Shown piece by piece: positions 1 through 6,347 of a stretch of DNA of 7,419 nt. Under the pieces are notes generated by a model. That model ran no database searches and was not told the DNA's origin. It saw only the letters and a list, made by a program, of their open reading frames with translations. Where the stretch lies: positions 1-7,419 of the forward strand of contig NZ_CAKVKB010000147.1 in assembly GCF_934754915.1 (NCBI RefSeq), given 5' to 3'. Source of the stretch: an uncultured Clostridium sp. GTDB lineage: Bacteria; Bacillota; Clostridia; Clostridiales; Clostridiaceae. A program made the translations under genes and the position numbers. Numbering within the stretch: the stretch's first letter is position 1; every line of letters begins with the position of its first letter.

Positions 1-70
1 TTTTAAAACAAATTTAAATATACCATATAAAAATAATTATAATCTATATTTTTAAATTGCTTAAGTTGAC

Positions 71-139
71 GACATTGCACGCACGGTTCTGTGAGAGGAA
101 AGACCTCAGAAAATTATTTCTGAGGTTCACCTACTCGAT
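71..139 (+). mobile_element. 3' end of a group II intron (partial domain V, complete domain VI)
   Basis: The stretch at 77-89 (GCACGCACGGTTC) matches the 3' strand of a bacterial group II intron domain V. Domain VI follows: an upper stem 104-112 pairs with 117-125 (CCTCAGAAA with TTTCTGAGG), and a lower stem GAGAGG (93-98) pairs with CCT/CTC (130-136), leaving A133 bulged. That A is the seventh base from an intron end at T139, which is the usual branch-point distance, and the intron ends in AT as AY-type introns do. The 5' strand of domain V (GAGCCG-like) is not found in 1-76, which is only AT-rich sequence with no gene. The intron is therefore a remnant, or is split by a deletion or insertion, and should not be able to splice in this form. 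No intron-encoded reverse transcriptase lies within the window. Confidence 0.72.
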
Positions 140-655
140 TTTGGAGTAATGGGATCAAAGGTGACAAAGATAAACACTATATTTAGCACTATAAGCAGGC
201 TTACAGCATCAGTTTCAAGAAATGTTCCTGATGCTGTATGGGCAATGATTTTTCTTTTATCATTTGGCCAGAATATTTTAACTGGATATTTTGCTTTGTT
301 TTTTGTATCTTTCGGAATACTTACAAGAGCATTTATTGAAACAATAGATGAATCAAGCAGTGATGCAATTGAAGCACTTGAAGCAAGTGGAGCATCATAT
401 TCACAGATTGTATTTCAGGCAGTCATTCCATCAAGCATGAGTCAGATGATAAGCTGGATACTTTATATGATAGAAACAAATATAAGAAGCAGTACTCTTA
501 TTGGAATACTTACTGGAACTGGAATAGGATTTATATTTGATCTTTATTATAAAAATATGAATTATGGAGTAGCAAGTCTGGTTGTAATAACAATAGTTAT
601 AGCTGTATTTTTTATAGAGTTAATATCAAATAATGTAAGGAGGGTTATCTTATGA
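140..655 (+). pseudogene. phnE: 3' part of a phosphonate-type ABC transporter permease (PhnE family), interrupted by a group II intron
   Basis: This encodes the C-terminal two thirds of an inner-membrane permease that imports phosphonates or related reduced phosphorus compounds with a PhnC ATPase and PhnD binding protein. Seen: hydrophobic segments at about residues 28-60 and 138-160 (counting M149 as 1), and the EAA loop that contacts the ATPase at residues 75-98 (EALEASGA...IPSS). The glycine-rich NIRSSTLIG...GTGIG stretch near 111-127 is typical of PhnE. Aligned by eye with the next gene, roughly the first 80-95 residues are missing. The frame stays open from the intron end (T139) through FGV before ATG149, and no ribosome binding site precedes that ATG. 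Codons 140-148 therefore look like 3' exon rather than a leader, and ATG149 is an internal methionine. The 5' exon lies outside the window. The stop overlaps the next start as ATGA, implying coupled translation in the intact operon. Confidence 0.8.
637..654 (+). promoter_or_regulatory. Ribosome binding site that fixes the phnE2 start at 652
   Basis: AAGGAGG at 637-643 lies 8 nt before ATG652, which overlaps the TGA stop (653-655) of the upstream permease. This is a near-perfect Shine-Dalgarno sequence. It shows that the second permease was meant to start here and not at GTG748, which has no comparable site. Confidence 0.8.
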
Positions 656-1503
656 TGGAAACGAAAATGAAGCCATTGGAATTTCATATAAATAAAAGTA
701 TGTCTGGAAAAATCAAAATTAAGTAAAATGATAAATCTACAAAATATGTGAGACTTACGCTTATAGTACTTTTAGGTATAACTATATTGGGATTTATGAC
801 ATTTGACTATAAAGAATTAGAATTTGGAAGTGCAGTTTCACAAACATTAGAAAACTTAAAAGATATGTTTATGCATGCAGGACCTTCACATATTACATTT
901 GAAGAAGCAGTTTATCAGATAGCAATAACATTTGCATTGGCATTTTTGACTACTGTAATTGGTGCTGTAGCAGCACTTATTCTTGGGCTGTTTGCAGCAA
1001 AAAACTTATCTACACCTATGACTTCAAATATTATAAAAAGCATTGTTTCATTTATAAGAGCTGTTCCAACAGTATTATGGGTATTGATATTTGCTGTAAC
1101 TGCAGGTCTTGGAAGTGAAGCAGCAATAATAGGTATGACATTCCACACCATAGGATATCTTATAAAGGCTTATTCCGAAGCTTTTGAAGAACTGGATGAA
1201 GGAACAATAGAAGCATTGAAAGCAACTGGTGCAAGCTGGTGGCAGATAGTATTTCAAGCTGTAATACCATCTTCAATAAGCTATATTTTAGTGTGGACAT
1301 TTATGAGATTTGAAATCAATTTTACAAATGGTGTTGCAATGGGTGCAGCAGCAGGTGCAGGAGGTATAGGCTTTGAACTCTTTATGGCAAGCAATTTCTA
1401 TTTTAATGTAGTAGAAGTAGGATTTATAACAATTGCTATAGTAATTTGTGCAATATTGTTAGAAACTTTTTCAACAAAGATAAAGAACAGATATCTTGTG
1501 TAA
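652..1503 (+). pseudogene. phnE: Second phosphonate-type ABC transporter permease (PhnE family) with a premature in-frame TAA
   Basis: This is a paralogue of the preceding permease and would form the other half of the membrane channel. From ATG652 the frame reads 24 codons, meets TAA at 724-726, then stays open in the same frame to 1503. The longest uninterrupted piece begins at GTG748 and gives 251 aa. Seen in that piece: a first membrane segment at residues 3-17, further hydrophobic segments near 57-83, 104-135 and 222-240, and the EAA loop at 155-177 (EALKATGA...IPSS). A glycine-rich GAAAGAGGIG stretch lies near 199-208. The membrane domain is thus complete and only a short cytoplasmic leader is cut off. 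A weak restart is imaginable: an out-of-frame ATG728 mini-ORF ends at TGA749-751, overlapping GTG748. Alternatively the TAA is a sequencing error. I call it a probable pseudogene, or a gene expressed poorly from an internal start. Confidence 0.78.
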
Positions 1504-1565
1504 TACCATAAAAACATAAATATTATATAGAACAAGAATCTGTTTAACTTTATGAAGTAGAGTAT

Positions 1566-1591
1566 TTAGTATATTACATTAGTATATTACA
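1566..1591 (+). repeat. Perfect 13-bp tandem repeat upstream of a decayed small gene
   Basis: TTAGTATATTACA occurs twice head to tail without a gap (1566-1578 and 1579-1591). The last base of the second copy is the first base of the AGGAGA ribosome binding site at 1591-1596. It could be a replication-slippage duplication or a repeated operator. The sequence alone does not decide between them. Confidence 0.75.
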
Positions 1592-1603
1592 GGAGAAACT
1601 ATC

Positions 1604-1720
1604 ATGAAAAAGAGTATGGAATTTGCAAAGAAAATAACTTCATACATATTTATTTAAGATTATCTGGAAAAGTATTACGTAATATTTGTTTTGGGAAGAT
1701 TGAGGTTTATGTCAATTTGA
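1604..1720 (+). pseudogene. Remnant of a small gene, broken by an in-frame stop
   Basis: AGGAGA at 1591-1596 sits 7 nt before ATG1604, a good translation start. The frame gives 17 residues (MKKSMEFAKKITSYIFI), meets TAA at 1655-1657, then continues in the same frame for 20 more residues (DYLEKYYVIF...) to TGA at 1718-1720. The charged and aromatic composition on both sides of the stop looks like protein. I cannot assign a family. The rest of the gap, 1721-1858, contains scattered stops in this frame and no open gene. The whole 1504-1858 interval is best read as the leftover of a lost gene between the permeases and the redox pair. Alternatively the 17-aa peptide is a genuine leader peptide, which I consider less likely. 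Confidence 0.35.
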
Positions 1721-1858
1721 TAAGTACCATTTTTAACAACAAATGAAATTTATGAGAGGAATCTATTATTAAATGAATGCTGTTAAAAAATATTTGTAGC
1801 ACTTTAGAAAAATTTAAATAATCTAATACTAGAAGCAATTTTATCTGAAGGAGAGAAA

Positions 1859-2848
1859 ATGATAAAAGAGCCTGTACAATGTATTGATTTAGGGACAGAA
1901 TACTGCCCTTGCAAATTAGCGGAAAATGGCCAGTGTCTTGTATGTTCACAGTGTCAGGAAGAATGTTTTTGTGACTGTCTGAACTGGAAAGGAGTATGTG
2001 TATATCAGGAACTTTATAATAATGGAAATAAGGCAAAGGAAGGACGTAAAACTTATAAATGCAGGGTTATAAAAGTAAAAAATTATGAGGATAAGGTATT
2101 AATGATAAAATTTAATGCACCTCATAAACTTGTTTTGGATCTTGTAAAACCAGGAAGTTATATTTTTATACAGACTGATGAAAATAAATATTTTGATGTA
2201 CCTATTTCAATAATGAATAGTGATATAGAGAATGATGTTATAACTATTGCCATAGAGATAAGGGGAATAAAGACCAGCAAACTTTTAAATACAAAGGAAA
2301 ATGAAAACATATCAATAAGAGGGCCATACTGGAATGGAGTATTTGGCCTTAAAAATATTGAAGCACAGAATAACAATAAAGTTCTTATTCTTGCAAGAGG
2401 AATAGGCCTTGCGCCAATGATGCCTGTAATAAGAAAGCTTAGTTCTAAGCAAAATAGAATTACAGCAGTACTTGATTTAGGAAGTTTTAATGAAAACTTT
2501 GCCAGTGAATTTTTAAAGGAATATGATTTAGATATTGTAGAAAAGAATCTTCTTGAAAGAGGTAAACTGTCTGAATATGCAAAAGTCATAATAAGGGATG
2601 GAATTAATGATGGAGTTAAATATATTCATATGGCAGGAGCTGATATTCTTACTTATAATGTTATAGATTACTTAAATGAACTGGGAAGAAATGATGTAAC
2701 ACTTTCATGCTGTAATAATTTCAAAATGTGTTGTGGAGAAGGAATATGCGGTGCATGTACAGCAAGATTTGCAGGTCACAGGGTAAAGAGATTCTGCAAG
2801 GAACAAGCTGATCCAAGAGCTATTTTTGAGGGGAGGAGATTTATATGA
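1859..2848 (+). CDS. PyrK-like FAD/NAD-binding oxidoreductase with [2Fe-2S] centre and a cysteine-rich N-terminal module
   Basis: This is probably the electron-transfer half of a two-component cytoplasmic flavoenzyme, moving electrons between NAD(P)H, FAD and iron-sulfur centres. Layout of the 329 residues: an N-terminal module with ten cysteines in residues 8-47 (C8, C16, C18, C26, C29, C32, C36, C38, C40, C47). Next is an FAD-binding barrel at about 65-160 with FDVPISI at 112-118 in place of the PyrK RPxS motif. An NAD-binding domain follows from about 173 with LARGIGLAPMMP at 178-189. The C-terminal [2Fe-2S] site is C292-x4-C297-x2-C300-x12-C313, the PyrK spacing. The N-terminal cysteine module is not part of ordinary PyrK and could hold additional Fe-S clusters; that is inference. 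AAGGAG (1848-1853) lies 5 nt before the ATG. The stop overlaps the next start as ATGA, so the two products are probably made together and act as a complex. There are no pyrimidine genes nearby, so a role in dihydroorotate oxidation is unlikely. Substrate unknown. Confidence 0.82.
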   Translation: MIKEPVQCIDLGTEYCPCKLAENGQCLVCSQCQEECFCDCLNWKGVCVYQELYNNGNKAKEGRKTYKCRVIKVKNYEDKVLMIKFNAPHKLVLDLVKPGSYIFIQTDENKYFDVPISIMNSDIENDVITIAIEIRGIKTSKLLNTKENENISIRGPYWNGVFGLKNIEAQNNNKVLILARGIGLAPMMPVIRKLSSKQNRITAVLDLGSFNENFASEFLKEYDLDIVEKNLLERGKLSEYAKVIIRDGINDGVKYIHMAGADILTYNVIDYLNELGRNDVTLSCCNNFKMCCGEGICGACTARFAGHRVKRFCKEQADPRAIFEGRRFI

Positions 2849-3849
2849 AGGTTATTGTTATTGGTGGTGGCTGGTCAGGAGCTGCTGCAGCAATATCAGC
2901 AAAAAAAGCAGGAGCAGATGTTACTGTAATTGAAAAGACAGATCTTCTTTTAGGATTAGGAAATGTAGGCGGCATAATGAGGAACAATGGAAGATATACT
3001 GCATCTGAAGAACTGATAGCACTTGGAGGCGGAGATCTTATAAAGATAACAGACAGAGTATCAGTCCATAAAAATGTAGATTTCCCAGGACATAAACATG
3101 CAACATTATATAATGTAAATATGATTGAAGGTGAAGTAAGCAAGTATCTTAAATCAATGGGCATAAACCTTATGATGGAATCAAGAGTTAATGATGTAAA
3201 TTTTGTAAGCGGAAAAATTAACGGTGTCTATTTGAGTGATGATACTTATATTGATGGTGATGTTTTTATTGAAACAACTGGAACAACAGGACCTATGGGA
3301 AACTGCCTCAGATATGGAAATGGATGTTCAATGTGTGTTTTGAGATGTCCTGCTTTTGGACCAAGAATAAGCATAAGCCAGAGATGCGGTGTAGATGATA
3401 TACAGGGAGAAAGAGGAGATGACATTCTTGGTGCAATGTCAGGTTCATGTAAACTTGCAAAGGAAAGTCTTTCAGAAGAAATAAGAAATGAACTTGAAAC
3501 CAAAGGTGTTGTTGTTTTAAAAGTTCCAAAGGAAGATATTAACTATGGAAAACTTGAAACAAAAGTATGCCAGCAGTATGCATTGAAGGAATTTGCAGAA
3601 AATATTATACTTTTGGATACTGGGCATGCTAAATTGATGACTACTTATTATCCATTAAAGAAGTTAAGAAAAATAAAAGGTCTTGAAAATGCAAAGTATG
3701 TAGACCCATATGCAGGAAGCAAGGGAAATTCAATAAGGTATTTATCAGTAGCACCTAGAACTAATGATATGAAGGTATCAGGAGTAGATAATTTATTCTG
3801 TGCAGGAGAAAAGAGCGGACTATTTGTAGGTCATACAGAAGCGTGTTAG
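2845..3849 (+). CDS. FAD-dependent oxidoreductase with a cysteine motif, 3' end removed by element integration
   Basis: This is a likely FAD-binding redox enzyme acting with the PyrK-like protein. Residues 3-30 form a Rossmann dinucleotide-binding fold: VIVIGGGWSGAAAA, then the acidic strand end VTVIE30. A cysteine cluster at C154, C161, C164, C168 (CSMCVLRCP) looks like an Fe-S or redox-active site. The C-terminal FAD-contact region VDNLFCAGEKSG...GHTEA (314-333) resembles the second nucleotide-contact segment of GidA-like and succinate dehydrogenase-like flavoproteins. In that family the chain normally runs on into a conserved helix and further residues, but here it ends abruptly at C334 and a TAG right at the junction with the integrated element. 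I infer that the 3' part lies at the far end of the element, outside the window, and that excision would restore the gene. GGGGAGGAG (2830-2838) precedes the ATG inside the upstream gene. The truncated protein has lost part of the FAD site and is probably inactive. Confidence 0.8.
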   Translation: MKVIVIGGGWSGAAAAISAKKAGADVTVIEKTDLLLGLGNVGGIMRNNGRYTASEELIALGGGDLIKITDRVSVHKNVDFPGHKHATLYNVNMIEGEVSKYLKSMGINLMMESRVNDVNFVSGKINGVYLSDDTYIDGDVFIETTGTTGPMGNCLRYGNGCSMCVLRCPAFGPRISISQRCGVDDIQGERGDDILGAMSGSCKLAKESLSEEIRNELETKGVVVLKVPKEDINYGKLETKVCQQYALKEFAENIILLDTGHAKLMTTYYPLKKLRKIKGLENAKYVDPYAGSKGNSIRYLSVAPRTNDMKVSGVDNLFCAGEKSGLFVGHTEAC

Positions 3850-3851
3850 AC
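3830..3851. other. Candidate attachment-site core (host-element junction)
   Basis: GTCATACA (3830-3837) and TGTTAGAC (3844-3851) form an inverted repeat matching at 6 of 8 positions around GAAGCG. The dyad axis falls between 3840 and 3841, giving AG as the possible crossover dinucleotide. Large serine recombinases cut such imperfectly symmetric sites and, on integration, leave hybrid sites made of one host half and one element half. The position fits: the host flavoprotein homology stops at codon 333 (3841-3843) and the integrase gene lies directly beside it. The exact crossover is inferred. Confidence 0.5.
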
Positions 3852-3883
3852 TAGTTTGACATGTTTTATACTTTAAAAATAGG

Positions 3884-3921
3884 CTAGACAGTATATTGAA
3901 TATACTATCTAGTTTTTTTTT
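3884..3921 (+). terminator. Rho-independent terminator at the host-element junction
   Basis: CTAGA-C-AGTATAT (3884-3896) pairs with ATATACT-A-TCTAG (3900-3912) around a TGA loop, with one C/A mismatch, and is followed by nine T at 3913-3921. Read rightward it would stop transcripts from the redox genes before they run antisense into the integrase. The opposite strand has the same stem followed by CCTATTTTT, so weaker termination of the integrase message is possible. The hairpin lies inside the integrase frame, before its stop. Confidence 0.68.
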
Positions 3922-5505
3922 AAGCCTAAATTCAACATGAATCTTAATGCCATCATAGATGATTTTATTTATTAATACTTTTAGTTGTTTTTGCTTTTCT
4001 TCAAATGTAAGTGAATCATATGAATTTAAAAAGTCATCTAAAAGATTAACTATATTAATAATTTCTGATTGAGATAGTACTATTTCTGATTGATCTTCAA
4101 GAAGAGTTTGTTTTTTATCTTCTAAATCTTTTATTGTTTTTTGTATTTGAGACATTTCTTGAAAAAGAACTTTTACTATTGATTCTTCAGTTGTTCTTTT
4201 TAGATTTTCAATTATAGATCTCATTGATTTGTTTGCTGCCTCAATATCAGTATCTATTGATTCTATATTTAAGTTTTTCTCTAATTCTTTACTTTCATTT
4301 AAAGTTTTTGTTAGTTGTTGTATCAATTTTTCTTTGCTATATGTTTTTAAATGTTCTATAAGCTTTTTCTCGAATAGAGAACCATTTATATTCTTACTGT
4401 TGCACCTGGTACCACCAGAATTAATTTTCATGGTACAGATATAATAATGTTGGCGAGTACCATCTTTACGAGGCTGACCATAACGCACCTGCATATTGGA
4501 ACCACACTTACATTGTAGCAATCCTGTAAGCAGAGCTGTCTTGGATTTTCCAATAGAAGGAGCTTTTTCTGTATTTTCTTTTAATGTTTTTTGTATTTCA
4601 ATCCAGTCATCAGCATTAATTATACCTTTATGTTTTGCAGTAGCAGCAATGTTTATATCTTCTTTACTATTGCTTTTGCCATATCTTAATAATCCATTCC
4701 CATTGGGTTCACCAAATACTTCATATCCGTTGTTTTTAAGATATTCAAATACGTCTTTATTTGATTTAACATATACAGGGTTTTTAAGGATAACATCAAT
4801 AGTTGATTTATCAATATTCCCACCATTTTTACCTTTAAAATTATTCATTAATGCCCATTTTCCAACTTGAGACAATGATTTTTCTTATAAATATTTTTCA
4901 TATATAGCTTTAACTATTTTTAATTCATCATTATTGGGTTTTAGTTGCGTTATAGAACGTTCTTTTCCATTTTCATCGATATAATATTCTCGTGTACCAT
5001 CAAAACCTAAAGGAGATTGACCTCCAAGCCATCTACCCATCTTAGCAAGAGTATACATATTATCTCTGACACGTTCAGCAAGCTGCTCACGCTCTAGTTG
5101 TGCAAGACTAGCAAGTATACCTATAATTGCTCTACCAAAACTAGTGGAGCTGTCAAAGCCTTCTGTAGCACTATATATGACACAACCTAAATCTTCACAC
5201 ATCTGCATAGTATTATGTATGTCTCGAGCATTTCTCCCAAGTCTATTAAGTTGGTATATTATAATGCTATCAATTTCTTTATTTTTTACTTTTTTTATCA
5301 TATCCTGATATCGAGGTCTGTTTTCATTTTTCCCTGAAAATCCTTCATCAATAAATACTTCTGTATTTTCATCAGGATTAATATCAAATTTAAATTGTAT
5401 AAATTGTTTGCACTTTAATATTTGGTTTTCTATACTTTCGCCTTTTCCAGTGAACTTGGATTTTCTTGTATAGATTGCAATTTTCATTAATATCACATCT
5501 CCATT

Positions 5506-6273
5506 CTATTCATAATTTAAACAACTTTCTAATGGTATATAATTTTCATCTAAAAATTTAGTCGGTATATAAATAAGATTACCTATAATCTTTACACCAA
5601 CAATATATAAGATCTTTTGTCTATCATTTTTGTTTATAATTAGTTTTTTCATTTCGTTTAATACTGGAGTATTTTTTAGAACAAAATAGTTATCTTTGGT
5701 GTCAATAATCAAGTTATTATTAGATTTTAGAAAGTTTCTAAGGATTTGAACTGTTAAGGATGGTAAATATGACTTATTAATTCCAGTTTGTATTGAGAGC
5801 GTGAAAAGAGTATGCTCCTGTGATAAATACTCCTTATTTTGTTTTTCTATTTCTGATTTTTCTTCTATCAATCTTTTATTATCATATTTTAATTCACTTA
5901 TTTTATCTTCTAGTAGTTGTTGATTTTGTAGCAGTTCATCTGTAATATATAGTCCATGTTGTCTAATTGAAGGTAAGACTTCTTTTGTAACCCAACGTTT
6001 GAATTTTTTGGCTTTTTCAAGTTTTGAACTAAATATCAAAGAATACATTCCACTTTCATTTATTAATATCATTTGTTGTTTTCCGCCAGGGGTAGGTATT
6101 TCACCTACCCCTTTGTCATCTTCATCAACATGAGTTCTTAATGAATCAGATGTATCTTTGTATCCTAGACATTCAGCAACATCTTTACCAATAAACCAAC
6201 ATTCATTGTTAATAAATAGTGTTCTTACATTTCCAAGTTCTTCATTTTTAAAAATTTCAATTTTATTTCTCAA
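5506..6273 (-). CDS. BRO-N domain antirepressor-like protein
   Basis: This is a phage-type DNA-binding protein of 255 aa. Residues 1-110 match the BRO-N family: IEIFKNEELGNVRTL at the start, WFIGKDVAECLGY at 26-38, a DEDDKGVGEIPTPGG segment near 50-64, then KKFKRWVTKEVLPSIRQHGLY at about 88-108. A coiled coil follows at about 115-150 (DKISELKYDNKRLIEEKSEIEKQNKEY). The C-terminal ~100 residues, starting near the LSIQTGINKSYLP stretch, I do not recognise; they may be a second DNA- or protein-binding domain. Related proteins act as antirepressors or regulators of phage gene expression. The start appears to be TTG6273: an in-frame stop lies 9 nt upstream and no other start fits the domain. A weak AAGTGGGT (6289-6282) is 8 nt before it. 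The stop is 18 nt before the integrase ATG, so the two are likely co-transcribed. Confidence 0.82.
   Translation of the reverse strand: MRNKIEIFKNEELGNVRTLFINNECWFIGKDVAECLGYKDTSDSLRTHVDEDDKGVGEIPTPGGKQQMILINESGMYSLIFSSKLEKAKKFKRWVTKEVLPSIRQHGLYITDELLQNQQLLEDKISELKYDNKRLIEEKSEIEKQNKEYLSQEHTLFTLSIQTGINKSYLPSLTVQILRNFLKSNNNLIIDTKDNYFVLKNTPVLNEMKKLIINKNDRQKILYIVGVKIIGNLIYIPTKFLDENYIPLESCLNYE
6088..6112. repeat. Perfect 10-bp inverted repeat inside the BRO-N gene
   Basis: AGGGGTAGGT (6088-6097) and ACCTACCCCT (6103-6112) are exact reverse complements around a 5-nt ATTTC loop. It stands out as GC-rich in AT-rich surroundings. It encodes the KGVGEIPTPG stretch of the BRO-N domain, so it may be only a codon coincidence, or an mRNA hairpin or protein-binding site. 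Confidence 0.7.
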
Positions 6274-6347
6274 TAAAAATTACCCACTTTCATTTATTTA
6301 AAGAATTTAATTCATTTTCATTGTTCATATTGCAGTGATTTTTTTAT

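Larger units (their letters stand above)
3820..5487 (-). pseudogene. Large serine recombinase (integrase) split by one in-frame TAA
   Basis: This is the site-specific integrase of the element. From ATG5487 the frame gives 200 residues, TAA at 4887-4885, then continues in the same frame to 3820, for 555 codons in all. Resolvase domain: YTRKS with the nucleophile at S10, the NRLGRNARD arginine motif at 81-89, and LEREQLAERVRDNM at 131-144. Recombinase DNA-binding domain about 155-300. Zinc ribbon with cysteines near 326, 328, 351 and 362 (CKC...C...C). A long charged coiled coil runs about 375-470. Start: GGAG (5502-5499) is 11 nt before ATG5487 but only 2 nt before the alternative GTG5496, so ATG5487 is preferred. 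The flanks of the TAA (AIYEKYL / EKSLSQVGKWAL) join smoothly, so it is a substitution, not a frameshift. The catalytic fragment alone should lack the zinc ribbon and coiled coil. The last residues run across the attachment core into the host gene. Orientation and place next to the junction are as expected for an integrase. Confidence 0.85.

Noticed and set aside
915..1257. Two - strand open frames (78 and 60 codons) opposite phnE2
   Set aside because: They are antisense to a clear permease with EAA loop, have no ribosome binding site and no recognisable protein features.
1673..1684. 12-bp perfect palindrome TATTACGTAATA
   Set aside because: It is AT-rich and short, lies in decayed sequence far from a start, and has no second copy or T-tract; chance is sufficient.
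1794..1824. Possible promoter (TTGTAG ... TAATCT) for the PyrK-like gene
   Set aside because: The spacing is 19 nt and both boxes are poor matches; in sequence this AT-rich such matches are expected by chance.
1707..2036. 109-codon - strand frame across the start of the PyrK-like gene
   Set aside because: It overlaps the cysteine-rich start of a well-supported gene and looks like a shadow frame. No start signal is visible.
2158..3529. Several - strand frames opposite the two redox genes
   Set aside because: Both redox genes show strong motifs on the + strand; these are antisense shadows without start signals.
4229..4870. Two + strand frames (71 and 124 codons) opposite the integrase
   Set aside because: They lie entirely within the recombinase DNA-binding, zinc-ribbon and coiled-coil coding region on the other strand and have no supported start.
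724..4887. TAA recoded as a sense codon in phnE2 and the integrase
   Set aside because: Other genes here end at TAA, no recoding element is visible, and nonsense mutation or sequence error explains both cases.
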